64,000 bases of DNA, from assembly GCF_000763385.1 (NCBI RefSeq), contig NZ_JQFA01000004.1, positions 930,001-994,000 on the forward strand. The letters are read 5' to 3'. How positions within the stretch are numbered: position 1 is the stretch's first letter; each line of letters opens with the position of its first letter. Source of the stretch: Leptolyngbya sp. KIOST-1. GTDB lineage: Bacteria > Cyanobacteriota > Cyanobacteriia > Phormidesmidales > Phormidesmidaceae. Below, piece by piece: positions 7,743 to 16,157 of the stretch. A program made the position numbers and the translations under genes. Under the pieces are notes generated by a model, which did not search any database, was not told the DNA's origin, and saw only the letters and a program-made list of their open reading frames with translations.

Positions 7743-9679
7743 CGTATCTCTGCTGGATTTAAATCTAACCGATTGCTCAATTTTTCCACGGCTTCTTTAT
7801 ATTCCGCGTTAGCTAGAGCCTCAATTTCGGCAATAAACTTTTCTGGGTCTTCTTTACTATACAATTCAAGTTTGTCCTTCAATCCACGTTGATAAGGTCG
7901 ATTAGCCCAGTCTTTTTCAACCACATCACATATTTTTTTGTGCAGCTCAGATAGGTATCGCTCAAGGGCCTCATCCGCCAGCTTATAAAGAAAGCTGTAT
8001 ACTTCATCTGAGTTGCTTTCGTAGTTTTCCTTGAGCCAGCTCTTGATTCTATTGTTGCTATCAGGCTGCAATAAAGATGCGGTTAACAAATCTCTCCAAG
8101 CTTTTTTTGCATATTGCGCGAGCAATACTCTGTTTCCAGAGTAGATCAAGAAGTTGGTATAGGGAAGGTTTTTGTCAAATAATCTCTTCTCTGGCTTGAA
8201 TGCAAACTTATTCAGTGCTTCAACAACTAACTCTGCCGATTTTTCTGGTGGGATACCAAAGTCTTTAGCCAGATTTGCTGCAATACTTGCCCATACCCCA
8301 ACAAGTGCTTGTTGAAATACATTCAAAAAATAGACCCTATCTTCCTCATTTTGTGTAACAAGAGGATCAAATTCTTTCTCTTGAAAGTTTCTTATTGATG
8401 CTTGATCTTTGCCAGTACAACGCCTAAACCGAGATAAAACATCTTCTTTAAAGGTCGCTGCATCATTTTTCCCTTCCTGAATCTGTTCGTCGATCCTTGA
8501 TACAGCTTTCAAAAAGCTTTCTCTAATTTCTTTGTATGGACGAGGTTTTGTAAACAAAACGTCCAATGCCGGAGTGATCAAGTGATCGATTTGTCTCCTA
8601 AGAACGGGTTCCTGGGATGCGTGAAATTCACTTTCTTCTATTGAAATTGCAGATATTGCGTTTTCATCTGTAGCTAATTCAGTTTCGATCTCAGCAAGAT
8701 TTAAGAGCTGATACTGAAAGCCCTTTTCAGCATCAGAAAAAGCATAAGCTCGCAAGGCTTCAGCAATTATAGATACAGTTGTGATAGAGTACTTTCTTTG
8801 AACCGTGTTAGCCCTATTATCCCTTCTTTCATTCCACTCAAGCTGCTGAAGCTTGGAATGACAGGGGTCTGGATTTGATTGCTTCCATAGATTAGCTAAA
8901 CTCCTGACCGCCATTGAGGCTAAGCTTTTATCCTTAAGCAGGTCAATGAAATGTCCTGACACCTCCTTTGCCGTAGTATTTATAGTGACAAACATCTCCC
9001 TGAGATCTTTAACAATAGATTCAGAGTTCCCTGCAGCAGACTCTGCTGCAGGAGTAAATACAATACAAACTGGCAGCTCTACGAATTGAAGCAATTCTTT
9101 ATTCTTTTCATTTAACCTCATCAATGCTTCAAAGCGATGTTGACCATCAATGACAATTAATTTTATCTTCCTGCCATTATACTTGAACGTAGCCCATGCA
9201 GGATTATAGTGATAGGTATCTCCATCAATATTGAGTGAGTAGCCTAAATCCGCTTCAGTCGTTGGAAGTTCGACACAAAACTTGTCTTTATCAAAAACTA
9301 TAGTCAGATTGTCATTTTCGCTGTCAAATCTTCTCTCAATGACATCATAAGCATCCTTAACCTGATCATTTTCCAGGGAAACTACAGACACTATAATCGG
9401 AGGAAAAAATAAAACTCTGTCTGTGCCTTTCTCTAGATATTCCTTGATAATTTTTTCGTCAACTCTCTCATAGTCTACGTCACGCTGCATAAGATCCTCA
9501 AAACGGATCTTTGAGAATTCAAATGCTGATGAAGCGGTGGATAGCCTGCCAATTTCTTTGATATTTAAGCAGCAAAGAAGATAATTGACTTCGTAGCTTT
9601 CAGTCGTTTTAAATCGCCCAAACACTCCATCAATTATTTCGGGGAAAATTGATATTTCTTTTTTAGGGGGTTTGGCCAT
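7727..9679 (-). CDS. DGQHR-domain (DndB-like) protein
   Basis: A 650-aa protein with the DGQHR signature at residues 178-182 (VIDGQHRFEAL). It is followed by FVTINTTAKEVSGHFIDLLK, resembling the 'FTDLNRYA' segment of DndB. DGQHR proteins include DndB, which is not needed for phosphorothioation itself but modulates it or its regulation. This one is nearly twice the length of the canonical dndB at 14174-15253, with a long Lys/Glu-rich helical C-terminal half. It sits 74 bp downstream of dndE in the same direction and overlaps the following hypothetical gene. Its AT-rich composition differs from dndB-E. A specialised second DndB is inferred. Confidence 0.8.
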   Translation of the reverse strand: MAKPPKKEISIFPEIIDGVFGRFKTTESYEVNYLLCCLNIKEIGRLSTASSAFEFSKIRFEDLMQRDVDYERVDEKIIKEYLEKGTDRVLFFPPIIVSVVSLENDQVKDAYDVIERRFDSENDNLTIVFDKDKFCVELPTTEADLGYSLNIDGDTYHYNPAWATFKYNGRKIKLIVIDGQHRFEALMRLNEKNKELLQFVELPVCIVFTPAAESAAGNSESIVKDLREMFVTINTTAKEVSGHFIDLLKDKSLASMAVRSLANLWKQSNPDPCHSKLQQLEWNERRDNRANTVQRKYSITTVSIIAEALRAYAFSDAEKGFQYQLLNLAEIETELATDENAISAISIEESEFHASQEPVLRRQIDHLITPALDVLFTKPRPYKEIRESFLKAVSRIDEQIQEGKNDAATFKEDVLSRFRRCTGKDQASIRNFQEKEFDPLVTQNEEDRVYFLNVFQQALVGVWASIAANLAKDFGIPPEKSAELVVEALNKFAFKPEKRLFDKNLPYTNFLIYSGNRVLLAQYAKKAWRDLLTASLLQPDSNNRIKSWLKENYESNSDEVYSFLYKLADEALERYLSELHKKICDVVEKDWANRPYQRGLKDKLELYSKEDPEKFIAEIEALANAEYKEAVEKLSNRLDLNPAEIRWERV

Positions 9680-9753
9680 TTTTGGTGGTTCTTATTTAAC
9701 GACTATTCTTTATCGAATCTTCAACGATCTTCAGGCTGCCAAAGACAAGCTGC

Positions 9754-10137
9754 TCATCCAGCTAAAGAAACTAATTCTTGTATTGATCTCAGGCTTATGT
9801 TGGCCGATAGGTAGCCAATTCCTCGATGCAGGTGTAACCTAAATTGGCCTGAGAGAGTATCCTTGTTGATTTCTATGCCGTCTCTCTCACATCTCTGTCT
9901 AAGTGCAATTATAAGCAAATCCGAGGTTTCTCCGCCAAACACTTGCCAGGTCATTTCTAAATTGCTGTCGGTAGGGATTGGCACTGGTGAGGGGGGAGTC
10001 GTCTCTGCCAATGAGAGGCAAAAGGCCCAACGGCAAAGAATGTTCCACTGGTCTATTTTGGTCGTTCGCTTTAGTTTGATGAGCTGATCCTTGCCAGCTT
10101 GGGAGATGCGAACACGGTCTACCGGGGGTTCTAGCAT
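9754..10137 (-). CDS. dndE: DNA sulfur modification protein DndE
   Basis: A 127-aa protein with the DndE pattern: RISQAGKDQLIKLKRTT, then WNILCRWAFCLSLAE, NLEMTWQVFGG, LRQRCERDG and FRLHLHRGIGYL. DndE forms an oligomer that binds nicked double-stranded DNA and is one of the core proteins for inserting sulfur in place of a non-bridging phosphate oxygen. I placed the start at the ATG at 10137 (MLEPPVDRVRIS), 5 bp after the dndD stop. The reading frame extends four codons further to a TTG, which is less likely. Length and motif order are normal for the family. Confidence 0.93.
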   Translation of the reverse strand: MLEPPVDRVRISQAGKDQLIKLKRTTKIDQWNILCRWAFCLSLAETTPPSPVPIPTDSNLEMTWQVFGGETSDLLIIALRQRCERDGIEINKDTLSGQFRLHLHRGIGYLSANISLRSIQELVSLAG

Positions 10138-10142
10138 AGTAC

Positions 10143-12113
10143 TTACCAAAAATAGCCGGGCTCAACATCGGTCTGGTGTTGCTTGGCATCGTAGCGCAGC
10201 AGGTACTCACGGCTGATCGCCTTACTGCTTCTAAGCTGTTCTACCTCAGCTTCGCGAATCTCGGTATCCGTAGACAACAGCAAAACCTGGTGGCTGGCTT
10301 GGGGGAAGTATTTTTCAACCAGGTTGTTGCGGTGGTAAGAGTCGAGCCGCCCCAGGGGCGTGTCGATCGCCACCGGCAACTGACGACCCGAGGCGCGGGC
10401 CAACCCCCACAGCAGGGCGATCGCCAGCAGCTGCTTTTCCCCCGCCGAGAGCCGATGCTTGGGTACCGGCTGGCCTGCCCGGTCAAACAATGCCAGGGTA
10501 AAGGCTTCGGTGTTAATTTCGACTCGATGCACCAGGTTGGACTTGTGCAACAAGTAGAGAAAGCATTGCGTCACCAGGGTTTCGAGCTGGTTCAGCTTGC
10601 GCAGTTTGAGCCGCTGTTTGAAGACCTTGAGCTTTTTCTGCACCGTCGCGATCGCCCTTAGAATGTGCTCGTCGTTCAAGTACTCCAGGGTGGCTTGGCT
10701 GTACTCCACCAGTTCTTTGCGGGCTTTGTCGATGGCGTGGATGATTTGGTTGTAGTCCTGCTGGGCCTTCTCGTGTTCCACAGCGAGGCGGGTCACCTCT
10801 GCCTGGGCTTGGTCTACCTGCTGGGATAGCTTTTCGTAAATTTCGGGAGAAGCGGCGGTGGCCAGATAGCGCTCGGTGGTTTCGATGGTTTCTTCCAGGG
10901 CTTGCAGGGCGGTGAGTCGTTCCTGGGCCAGCTGCTGCTGGGCTGGCAAGCCATGGTCTAGGAGCTGGGTCAGCTGGTGGAGGTGATCTACACTGGCGTG
11001 GAGCCAGGGCTCGGCATGGGGATGGGCCAGGTCGTCGTCTTCGCGGGCCAGGAAGTCTCGGATTTGCTCAACCGCAGTTTTTTTCAGCTTTAGGGTTTCC
11101 ACAAAGTCGATGAGGTGCTGGTTGCGCTTCTGGAGCAGGTCTTTGGCGGCCTGAAACTGCTGGTAACGGACTTCGACCTGAATCTGCGCCTGGGCTTCGC
11201 GCAGCAAGGGCTGAATCAGAGCCAGGGGTAGGCTGCCAGCGGCCAGGTCTCGGAGGGCTTGCCGCTGCACTTCAGCTTCGGCTTTGGCCTGCTGCAATTG
11301 CCGGTCGAGCTGGCTTTTTTCGGCGGCAATTTTGCCCCCTTCCGCAAAGAAGCGTTCCTGGGTTTCGCTCAGGGTTTTCTTAGCAATTTGGAGCTGGGTG
11401 TAGGTCGCAGCGATCGCCTTTTTGGCCGAGCGACGCTGGCCTTCCAGGTCATCAAGCTGCTGCTCAATGGCCTCTAACTGTTTGAGTTCCTGACTGCTGG
11501 AGAGCTTTTTGCGCTTGCGGGAGGCCAAGACATCGAGATCAGCAGAGAGGCGATCGGGCAGTTCTAGTCCCAGAAGCGATCGCATCGCTCCAATCACCGC
11601 TGGGGGCAGCTCGTCCTGTTCAGCTAGCTCCTTGACTTGTTCACCATCGAAAAGGAACAGGTTAGCAATCCCCAGGGGCAGCAAGTCCTCAATCCGCTGA
11701 TCCCAGCCTTTCTCCAGGGCTGGGTCTGGCTCCCCATTCACCAAAATTTCCAGCTGGTCGCGGCTGCTTTTGGCGTCTTTCATCCAGCTGCGGCAGATGC
11801 GAAATTCCGTTGGTTGGGCGGCGTTATTGAGGGTGAGCTGGAGTGATAGCTCTACAGCGGTGGATTCATCCTGGGCTTGGCGGTTGACAGCCTGGTTGAG
11901 AAATTCTTTGTAGGGTAAATTGCCACGGGTAGAGCAGGGGGCGCGGTGGCCATAGAGGGCCAGGCGAATAGCATCCATCAGCGTCGTCTTGCCGCCGCCA
12001 TTCATGCCGCCAAACAGAATGATCGGCTGCGCGGCATCCACCGGGGCCATATCGATGACCTGCCGTCCCCGATAGGGGCCAAAGTTTTGAAGCACCAGTT
12101 CGCGAAAAATCAC
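10143..12113 (-). CDS. dndD: DNA sulfur modification protein DndD (SMC-like ATPase)
   Basis: A 656-aa DndD. The N-terminus reads IFRELVLQNFGPYRG, with Walker A GGMNGGGKTT soon after. A long coiled coil fills the middle. The C-terminus has the ABC-type signature LSAGEKQLLAIALLWGLARA and Walker B region PVAIDTPLGRLDSYHR. DndD is the SMC/Rad50-like ATPase of the phosphorothioation complex and is thought to alter DNA structure or nick DNA during sulfur insertion. I chose a GTG start at 12113 because it gives the family-typical N-terminus and lies 4 bp after the dndC stop with GAGG upstream. A TTG seven codons earlier is the alternative. Confidence 0.93.
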   Translation of the reverse strand: MIFRELVLQNFGPYRGRQVIDMAPVDAAQPIILFGGMNGGGKTTLMDAIRLALYGHRAPCSTRGNLPYKEFLNQAVNRQAQDESTAVELSLQLTLNNAAQPTEFRICRSWMKDAKSSRDQLEILVNGEPDPALEKGWDQRIEDLLPLGIANLFLFDGEQVKELAEQDELPPAVIGAMRSLLGLELPDRLSADLDVLASRKRKKLSSSQELKQLEAIEQQLDDLEGQRRSAKKAIAATYTQLQIAKKTLSETQERFFAEGGKIAAEKSQLDRQLQQAKAEAEVQRQALRDLAAGSLPLALIQPLLREAQAQIQVEVRYQQFQAAKDLLQKRNQHLIDFVETLKLKKTAVEQIRDFLAREDDDLAHPHAEPWLHASVDHLHQLTQLLDHGLPAQQQLAQERLTALQALEETIETTERYLATAASPEIYEKLSQQVDQAQAEVTRLAVEHEKAQQDYNQIIHAIDKARKELVEYSQATLEYLNDEHILRAIATVQKKLKVFKQRLKLRKLNQLETLVTQCFLYLLHKSNLVHRVEINTEAFTLALFDRAGQPVPKHRLSAGEKQLLAIALLWGLARASGRQLPVAIDTPLGRLDSYHRNNLVEKYFPQASHQVLLLSTDTEIREAEVEQLRSSKAISREYLLRYDAKQHQTDVEPGYFW

Positions 12114-12117
12114 GGGT

Positions 12118-13740
12118 TTACGTCCTCGCCCCAAACTTCATTGCGCCCCAGGTGGGTGCCTCCTGAGTCTGGTCTTGGTCTTGTTGTTCAGGTTGGTCAG
12201 CCTCCGGTTGCTCTGGGGCAAAGAGTTGCTTGATAGTGTCTACCTCTCCACTGGTGGCCGCCTGCTGAACCAGCCGTCGGCTGCGGGCATAGTCCATGGC
12301 CTCATCCCTTGGCCGAGAACTGGTGTCAAAGGGTTTTTCGAGCGCCTCAATGACGCCCTTGCGGCGAGACATGGTTTGGTATTGGCGCTCGGTGTCTAGC
12401 AGCCTGGCGATCAGCTCAAACTGCATAGAGTCGTCGCAGATGTCTTCCAAAATGCTCCACTCGTCTTCCCCGAGCAGAGAGTTGCCCGCGTTAGGGCGAG
12501 GGTCACGAAATGGGATACCCGTGACGGTTTCGTAGATGCGGGGCAGGGAGTCATCAAACTCATGAAATTCTTCCAACCAGATGCGGCGAATTTCGCTGAG
12601 TTCTTCCAGGGCTATTAGCTCAATGTCCTTCATCTCGTTAGGGGCGTTGTGGCGGGCTTCGGCCTGGGCCTGCAAGACTCGCCGCAGCCATTCTTCGCGC
12701 CACTGTTTAGTGTAGGGGCCGGGAATATTTACCACTTCGGTGGTGTCGGCCCCTGGCACAGAGCGTTCATAGAGCTGCACATGGCCCTGTCGTCGTCGGA
12801 AGTCGCGCCGATCGAGGTCGTTTTCCACATCTAGTTCGTTGCGAAGATCGAGCAGCGGCTGCATCCACTCTTTCTCTTCGTCGTTTTGGATCATGGCTTC
12901 CATAGACTTGTCTTTGGCGACCAGGGTGCAGACCCAGCAGCCAAACCGCGAACTGCCGCAGCTGGGGGTGGAGGTGTCGATCACCAGAGGGCATTCGTTG
13001 TCAGCGGTGGCCCCTCGATACATGGTGAATAGGTCTTTGTTGTCGTTGCCCCAGGGGTTGGGCCACTGCATTAGGTACAGCCATACTTCGTCGGTGCGCC
13101 AGTCTTCGATGGGGGTGTAGATCAGCGAGTTGGGGCGGCTGGGGTTGTAGTTCATGTGAGAAAAGACCCGCCACTTGCGGTGCTCGGTCATGAGAGCGGC
13201 CCGGCTGGCGCTCTCGGCTTTGCGGGTGCCCAGCACGAGAATGACCTCGCCACTTTCTCGAATTTTTTCGCGAATGTAGTCGTCGGAGGGGCGAATTTTG
13301 AGGCGCTCGGTACACCAGCGGAATCCCTGACGCGGCGCGGGGTAGCCCTTGCCGATCAGGTTGACCCAAAAGGTATCTTTGACGGCGGGCTTGAGCAGCA
13401 GGGGTTCGATAGGCATTCCCTGGGCCTGGGCGGCACCTTTCATCTGCTCTAGGGATTGGCTCACCCAGGCGGCAACTACGGGGTTTTCGACCAGGGTGTC
13501 GGTGGTGATGACGTGGATGGTTTTGGTGCGCTGTTCGGGGGGCAGGGCGGCGATCGCACCCCAGACCAGTTGCAAAATAACGGTGGAATCTTTGCCGCCG
13601 GAGTAGCCAATAATCCACGGCAGCGAATCTTGGCAGTAGAGCTGCTGAATTTCGGCGGTCAGTGCCTGAATGTCTTCTACCAGTTCAGGGACAGTTCGTT
13701 GAGCCGGGTCAGTGGCCTCGGTGGGGGTAGGGTGGGTCAT
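12118..13740 (-). CDS. dndC: DNA phosphorothioation sulfurtransferase DndC
   Basis: A 540-aa protein matching DndC. The PP-loop SGGKDST is at residues 47-53 and RWCTERLKI follows in the middle. A Cys cluster, NECPLVIDTSTPSCG then FGCWVC, would carry the [4Fe-4S] cluster known for DndC. The enzyme has ATP pyrophosphatase activity and relays sulfur from a cysteine desulfurase to DNA. It is followed at once by dndD. The desulfurase gene dndA is absent from the window, so a chromosomal IscS/SufS is presumably used, as in other dndA-less systems. It is preceded by a 50-bp gap holding a TACGTAT repeat. Confidence 0.95.
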   Translation of the reverse strand: MTHPTPTEATDPAQRTVPELVEDIQALTAEIQQLYCQDSLPWIIGYSGGKDSTVILQLVWGAIAALPPEQRTKTIHVITTDTLVENPVVAAWVSQSLEQMKGAAQAQGMPIEPLLLKPAVKDTFWVNLIGKGYPAPRQGFRWCTERLKIRPSDDYIREKIRESGEVILVLGTRKAESASRAALMTEHRKWRVFSHMNYNPSRPNSLIYTPIEDWRTDEVWLYLMQWPNPWGNDNKDLFTMYRGATADNECPLVIDTSTPSCGSSRFGCWVCTLVAKDKSMEAMIQNDEEKEWMQPLLDLRNELDVENDLDRRDFRRRQGHVQLYERSVPGADTTEVVNIPGPYTKQWREEWLRRVLQAQAEARHNAPNEMKDIELIALEELSEIRRIWLEEFHEFDDSLPRIYETVTGIPFRDPRPNAGNSLLGEDEWSILEDICDDSMQFELIARLLDTERQYQTMSRRKGVIEALEKPFDTSSRPRDEAMDYARSRRLVQQAATSGEVDTIKQLFAPEQPEADQPEQQDQDQTQEAPTWGAMKFGART

Positions 13741-13762
13741 TCTGGCCTAAGTCCGTAATAAG

Positions 13763-13785
13763 TACGTATAAAATGACGTACGTAT
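13763..13785. promoter_or_regulatory. TACGTAT direct repeat upstream of dndC
   Basis: Two copies of TACGTAT (13763-13769 and 13779-13785), 16 bp apart, lie in the short gap between the 125-aa ORF and dndC. The TACGTA core is palindromic in each copy. This could be an operator or part of an internal promoter. The evidence is only the repeat and its place. Confidence 0.3.
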
Positions 13786-13790
13786 GAAAT

Positions 13791-14168
13791 CTACATTTCC
13801 ATCTCGTCGGAGATTTGCCTATAGGTTTCAACCATTTCGCTGAGGCGGGTCTTGCCAGTGGTCGGTTCTCGGTTATACACAATCTCTGAGGCTTGCAGAA
13901 CCTGCTGTATCAAAGCATCTGCTTTCTGGTCAGCCTCTTCTACGTTTTCAACGTAAACCAGCTGAACTCCTAATTCGCTTGCCCGACGCTCCAGTTCTTC
14001 TGGTGAAAGGGTGGTTACCGCAAAGGCGATACACTCCTCACGATGCGTAGGCGTATCTCTGTCTTCAATCCAGACTTCGATGTCAACGTCTTCGGCTCCA
14101 ACGGCTGTCATAAACTGCTCAGACTCAGCTTCTGTACGAGTTATGATTTGAAACTCATACTGGACCAT
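13791..14168 (-). CDS. small acidic hypothetical protein between dndB and dndC
   Basis: A 125-aa acidic protein (about a fifth Asp/Glu) with no recognised domain. It starts 5 bp after the dndB stop and is clearly in the same operon. The stretch ERRASELGVQLVYVENVEEA suggests an alpha/beta fold. Canonical dnd operons run dndB-C-D-E without this gene, so it is an accessory of this locus. Function unknown. Confidence 0.72.
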   Translation of the reverse strand: MVQYEFQIITRTEAESEQFMTAVGAEDVDIEVWIEDRDTPTHREECIAFAVTTLSPEELERRASELGVQLVYVENVEEADQKADALIQQVLQASEIVYNREPTTGKTRLSEMVETYRQISDEMEM

Positions 14169-14173
14169 GGCGG

Positions 14174-15253
14174 TTATCTCCCTGCTAGTACGTAAACCCG
14201 CTCTAGCTGCTCCTCTTCTTGGGTCAGCGATAAGCCTAATGCCTTTTTGATGTAGGTCGTCATGAAAATAACGCTGGTTTTAGATTTTGACAGCCGCCCA
14301 GCCACCATAATGCGCCCCTCCCAGTCACGGTTGGAGCGCAGCCAGTCGATCTTGCGCAGCCCCCGCAGCAGTTCCGCCCAGTCGCCGTCGGGGTAAGTCG
14401 CAATTAGCGCGGCCCCGGCTTTGCCAATGCCTGACAAGGTAACGGCGTGGCTGTGGACGTACTCGCGCCGAATCTCGCCAGCGCTCACTTCCTTCGCGAG
14501 CACCTGGTGCCAGTCAAGAATGTTTTGACTGACCGCCTCCCAAAAGCGGACGGCAAGGGCAATTTTTTCCTCTATGGCAGCATCGCGGTGGTTGGTTAAC
14601 AGGTGCTGAGTGGCGCTGTAGATGGCGCTGAGGGTGAACAGTTTGCTAGAGCGCACCGGCAGGTTGCTGCGCTCTGGGTCTGTCAGCTTGGCGAAAATGG
14701 GTACCCGCTTGACGACCTCCTTGGAGAGGATCGCTTTCTTGTCGCGGGAGTCGTAGAGGATGTTGAGGGAGGCGTCGGGGCGGGCGGCGTAGCGGTTGAG
14801 GTCGGTGAACATCTGCTGCGATCGCTTTAGCCCCAGGTCGAGGAAGAACACTACAGCAATGGTTTCATCCCCCAATTCGGGGTTTTCCTTCAGCGCCTGC
14901 TCGAAGGCCGCTCGGCGGTGCTGCCCATCGTTGATGACAAACCGGGCATCCATAGGGATCTTGAGTTGGCCGATGTCTTCCCCAGCTACGGCTTCAAAGG
15001 CGACGGTGGCATTCACCGAGACTGTGATCGCTGAGAACACATAGTCTTTGGGGTTGTCGATGATATAGCGGGCAATCTCGGGCACCCGCTGCTTGTTGAG
15101 TACCCGCTGAGACCTGAGTTCAGCAGGGATCTCCTCATCGTCGAACGAGAACAGCTTGGGGATGAGACGCACCGGGCACATGGAGACGTAATACTCGTGC
15201 CCCGCCTGAATGCCCCTGATAGCCGGAAACAGATACTCGAATGGGAGAGCCAT
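14174..15253 (-). CDS. dndB: DNA sulfur modification protein DndB
   Basis: A 359-aa DndB. The DGQHR signature is at residues 109-113 (INDGQHRRAAFEQAL) and is followed by QQMFTDLNRYAARPDASL, both family hallmarks. DndB is dispensable for phosphorothioation in studied systems but affects its level or specificity and can act as a regulator. I chose the ATG at 15253 (MALPFEYLFPAIRG) instead of a start 12 codons upstream because it gives the usual N-terminus. It is the first gene of the dnd operon and has a plausible promoter immediately upstream (15285-15313). Confidence 0.92.
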   Translation of the reverse strand: MALPFEYLFPAIRGIQAGHEYYVSMCPVRLIPKLFSFDDEEIPAELRSQRVLNKQRVPEIARYIIDNPKDYVFSAITVSVNATVAFEAVAGEDIGQLKIPMDARFVINDGQHRRAAFEQALKENPELGDETIAVVFFLDLGLKRSQQMFTDLNRYAARPDASLNILYDSRDKKAILSKEVVKRVPIFAKLTDPERSNLPVRSSKLFTLSAIYSATQHLLTNHRDAAIEEKIALAVRFWEAVSQNILDWHQVLAKEVSAGEIRREYVHSHAVTLSGIGKAGAALIATYPDGDWAELLRGLRKIDWLRSNRDWEGRIMVAGRLSKSKTSVIFMTTYIKKALGLSLTQEEEQLERVYVLAGR

Positions 15254-15284
15254 AGAACTAGCCCAAGACCTTCCCAAGCAAGAT

Positions 15285-15313
15285 ATCATAAAAAATAACG
15301 CACAGCACGTTAA
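15285..15313 (-). promoter_or_regulatory. candidate sigma70-type promoter of the dnd operon
   Basis: On the minus strand, TTAACG (15308-15313) is followed after exactly 17 bases by TATGAT (15285-15290). The predicted transcript would begin about 25 nt before the dndB ATG at 15253. The -10 matches five of six consensus bases and the -35 only four, so this is a fair but not certain promoter. Confidence 0.45.
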
Positions 15314-15552
15314 AAATTACATACAACACAACCTGTCGCTTCTATAGCCGTTCCTGATTGCATGAACATTGTGGAGACTTCTCTGATAACCATACAGTCA
15401 TGCTTTTTACCGTTGAAGCCCAAAAGCATTGTCAGTAAGCACTCTTGAGAAGCAAGTTCTCAAGGCACACTAATAACAAATAAGCCACTTGTGGAATGTT
15501 GGCTAGAAAAGCAGCTGATTTTCCAGTAGATCACGAAAAATTACTAGGCAGT

Positions 15553-15620
15553 GTTTTAAAACCCTTTGAAAGCATTGATTTCTGGCACGGCAGAATCAGG
15601 CTTTTACCAAGTTTTAAAAC
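15553..15620. repeat. two copies of palindrome GTTTTAAAAC
   Basis: Identical 10-bp palindromes at 15553-15562 and 15611-15620, 58 bp apart, in the intergenic DNA upstream of dndB and downstream of the ATPase module. Paired palindromes of this kind are typical of repressor sites. No regulator can be linked to them from the sequence alone. Confidence 0.3.
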
Positions 15621-15658
15621 ATGCCCTAGTGATTATGCTAATAATGACCAAGACTTTC

Positions 15659-16153
15659 TTACCCCTTCCAGCTTTCATTTTGATTAACTGAATCTCTCAA
15701 TAGCTTAGTATAGGTTCGAAGAAACTCCTCAACGTGGTAAGGCTTTGAATCAAGTTTCTCGGAAAGATAGTCATATCCACCACTGGCATACTCGTTCAAT
15801 CTGTCTATTCCTATATCAGTTAAGTTTGTTGGATGCTGTGGATCAACTAAATCAATAAATAGTTTGCGAATCTCATCCTTTTCAGTGACACTAACCCCTA
15901 AACGGGAAAGTTCTGATCTTATGAGCAAACCTATAATTAGCCTTTGATAAGGCTTATAGTCGCTCACAAAATTATCCATAAAGTCTGTTACTTCAGAACA
16001 CTGTTTCACTGGATCAGTTTTGCGGCCCACAGCCAACCCAAGCATTAAGCAAAAATAGTAAAGATCAAATTTAGTGCGGATTGGCTTCTGGTCTCGAATA
16101 TTAGAGAACCAATTTTCAGTATCCTGGCGGATTCTAAAGTTCTTAAATGCCAT
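15659..16153 (-). CDS. small protein with DndE-like N-terminus, last gene of AT-rich module
   Basis: A 164-aa protein. I took the ATG at 16153 (MAFKNFRIRQ), which has GAGGG upstream; an earlier ATG would overlap the preceding gene by 17 bp. The first ~40 residues, FRIRQDTENWFSNIRDQ then KFDLYYFCLMLGLAVG, follow the same pattern as DndE in this window (RISQAGKDQLIKLKRTT then WNILCRWAFCLSLAE). The rest is helical and unrecognised. It directly follows a DndD-like ATPase gene, mirroring the dndD-dndE order. A DndE-like partner of that ATPase is inferred by eye only. Confidence 0.7.
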   Translation of the reverse strand: MAFKNFRIRQDTENWFSNIRDQKPIRTKFDLYYFCLMLGLAVGRKTDPVKQCSEVTDFMDNFVSDYKPYQRLIIGLLIRSELSRLGVSVTEKDEIRKLFIDLVDPQHPTNLTDIGIDRLNEYASGGYDYLSEKLDSKPYHVEEFLRTYTKLLRDSVNQNESWKG

Positions 16154-16157
16154 ATTC

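Larger units (their letters stand above)
15254..15658. other. 405-bp AT-rich intergenic region between the five-gene module and dndB
   Basis: No convincing gene. It holds the candidate dndB promoter near its left end and two identical 10-bp palindromes, GTTTTAAAAC, at 15553-15562 and 15611-15620. A short rightward frame (15496-15687) is not supported by coding signals. Composition changes here from GC-rich dnd DNA to the AT-rich module on the right. Confidence 0.6.

Noticed and set aside
15496-15687. 63-aa rightward open frame upstream of dndB
   Set aside because: It runs into the end of a better supported minus-strand gene, lies in AT-rich intergenic DNA, and no domain is visible.
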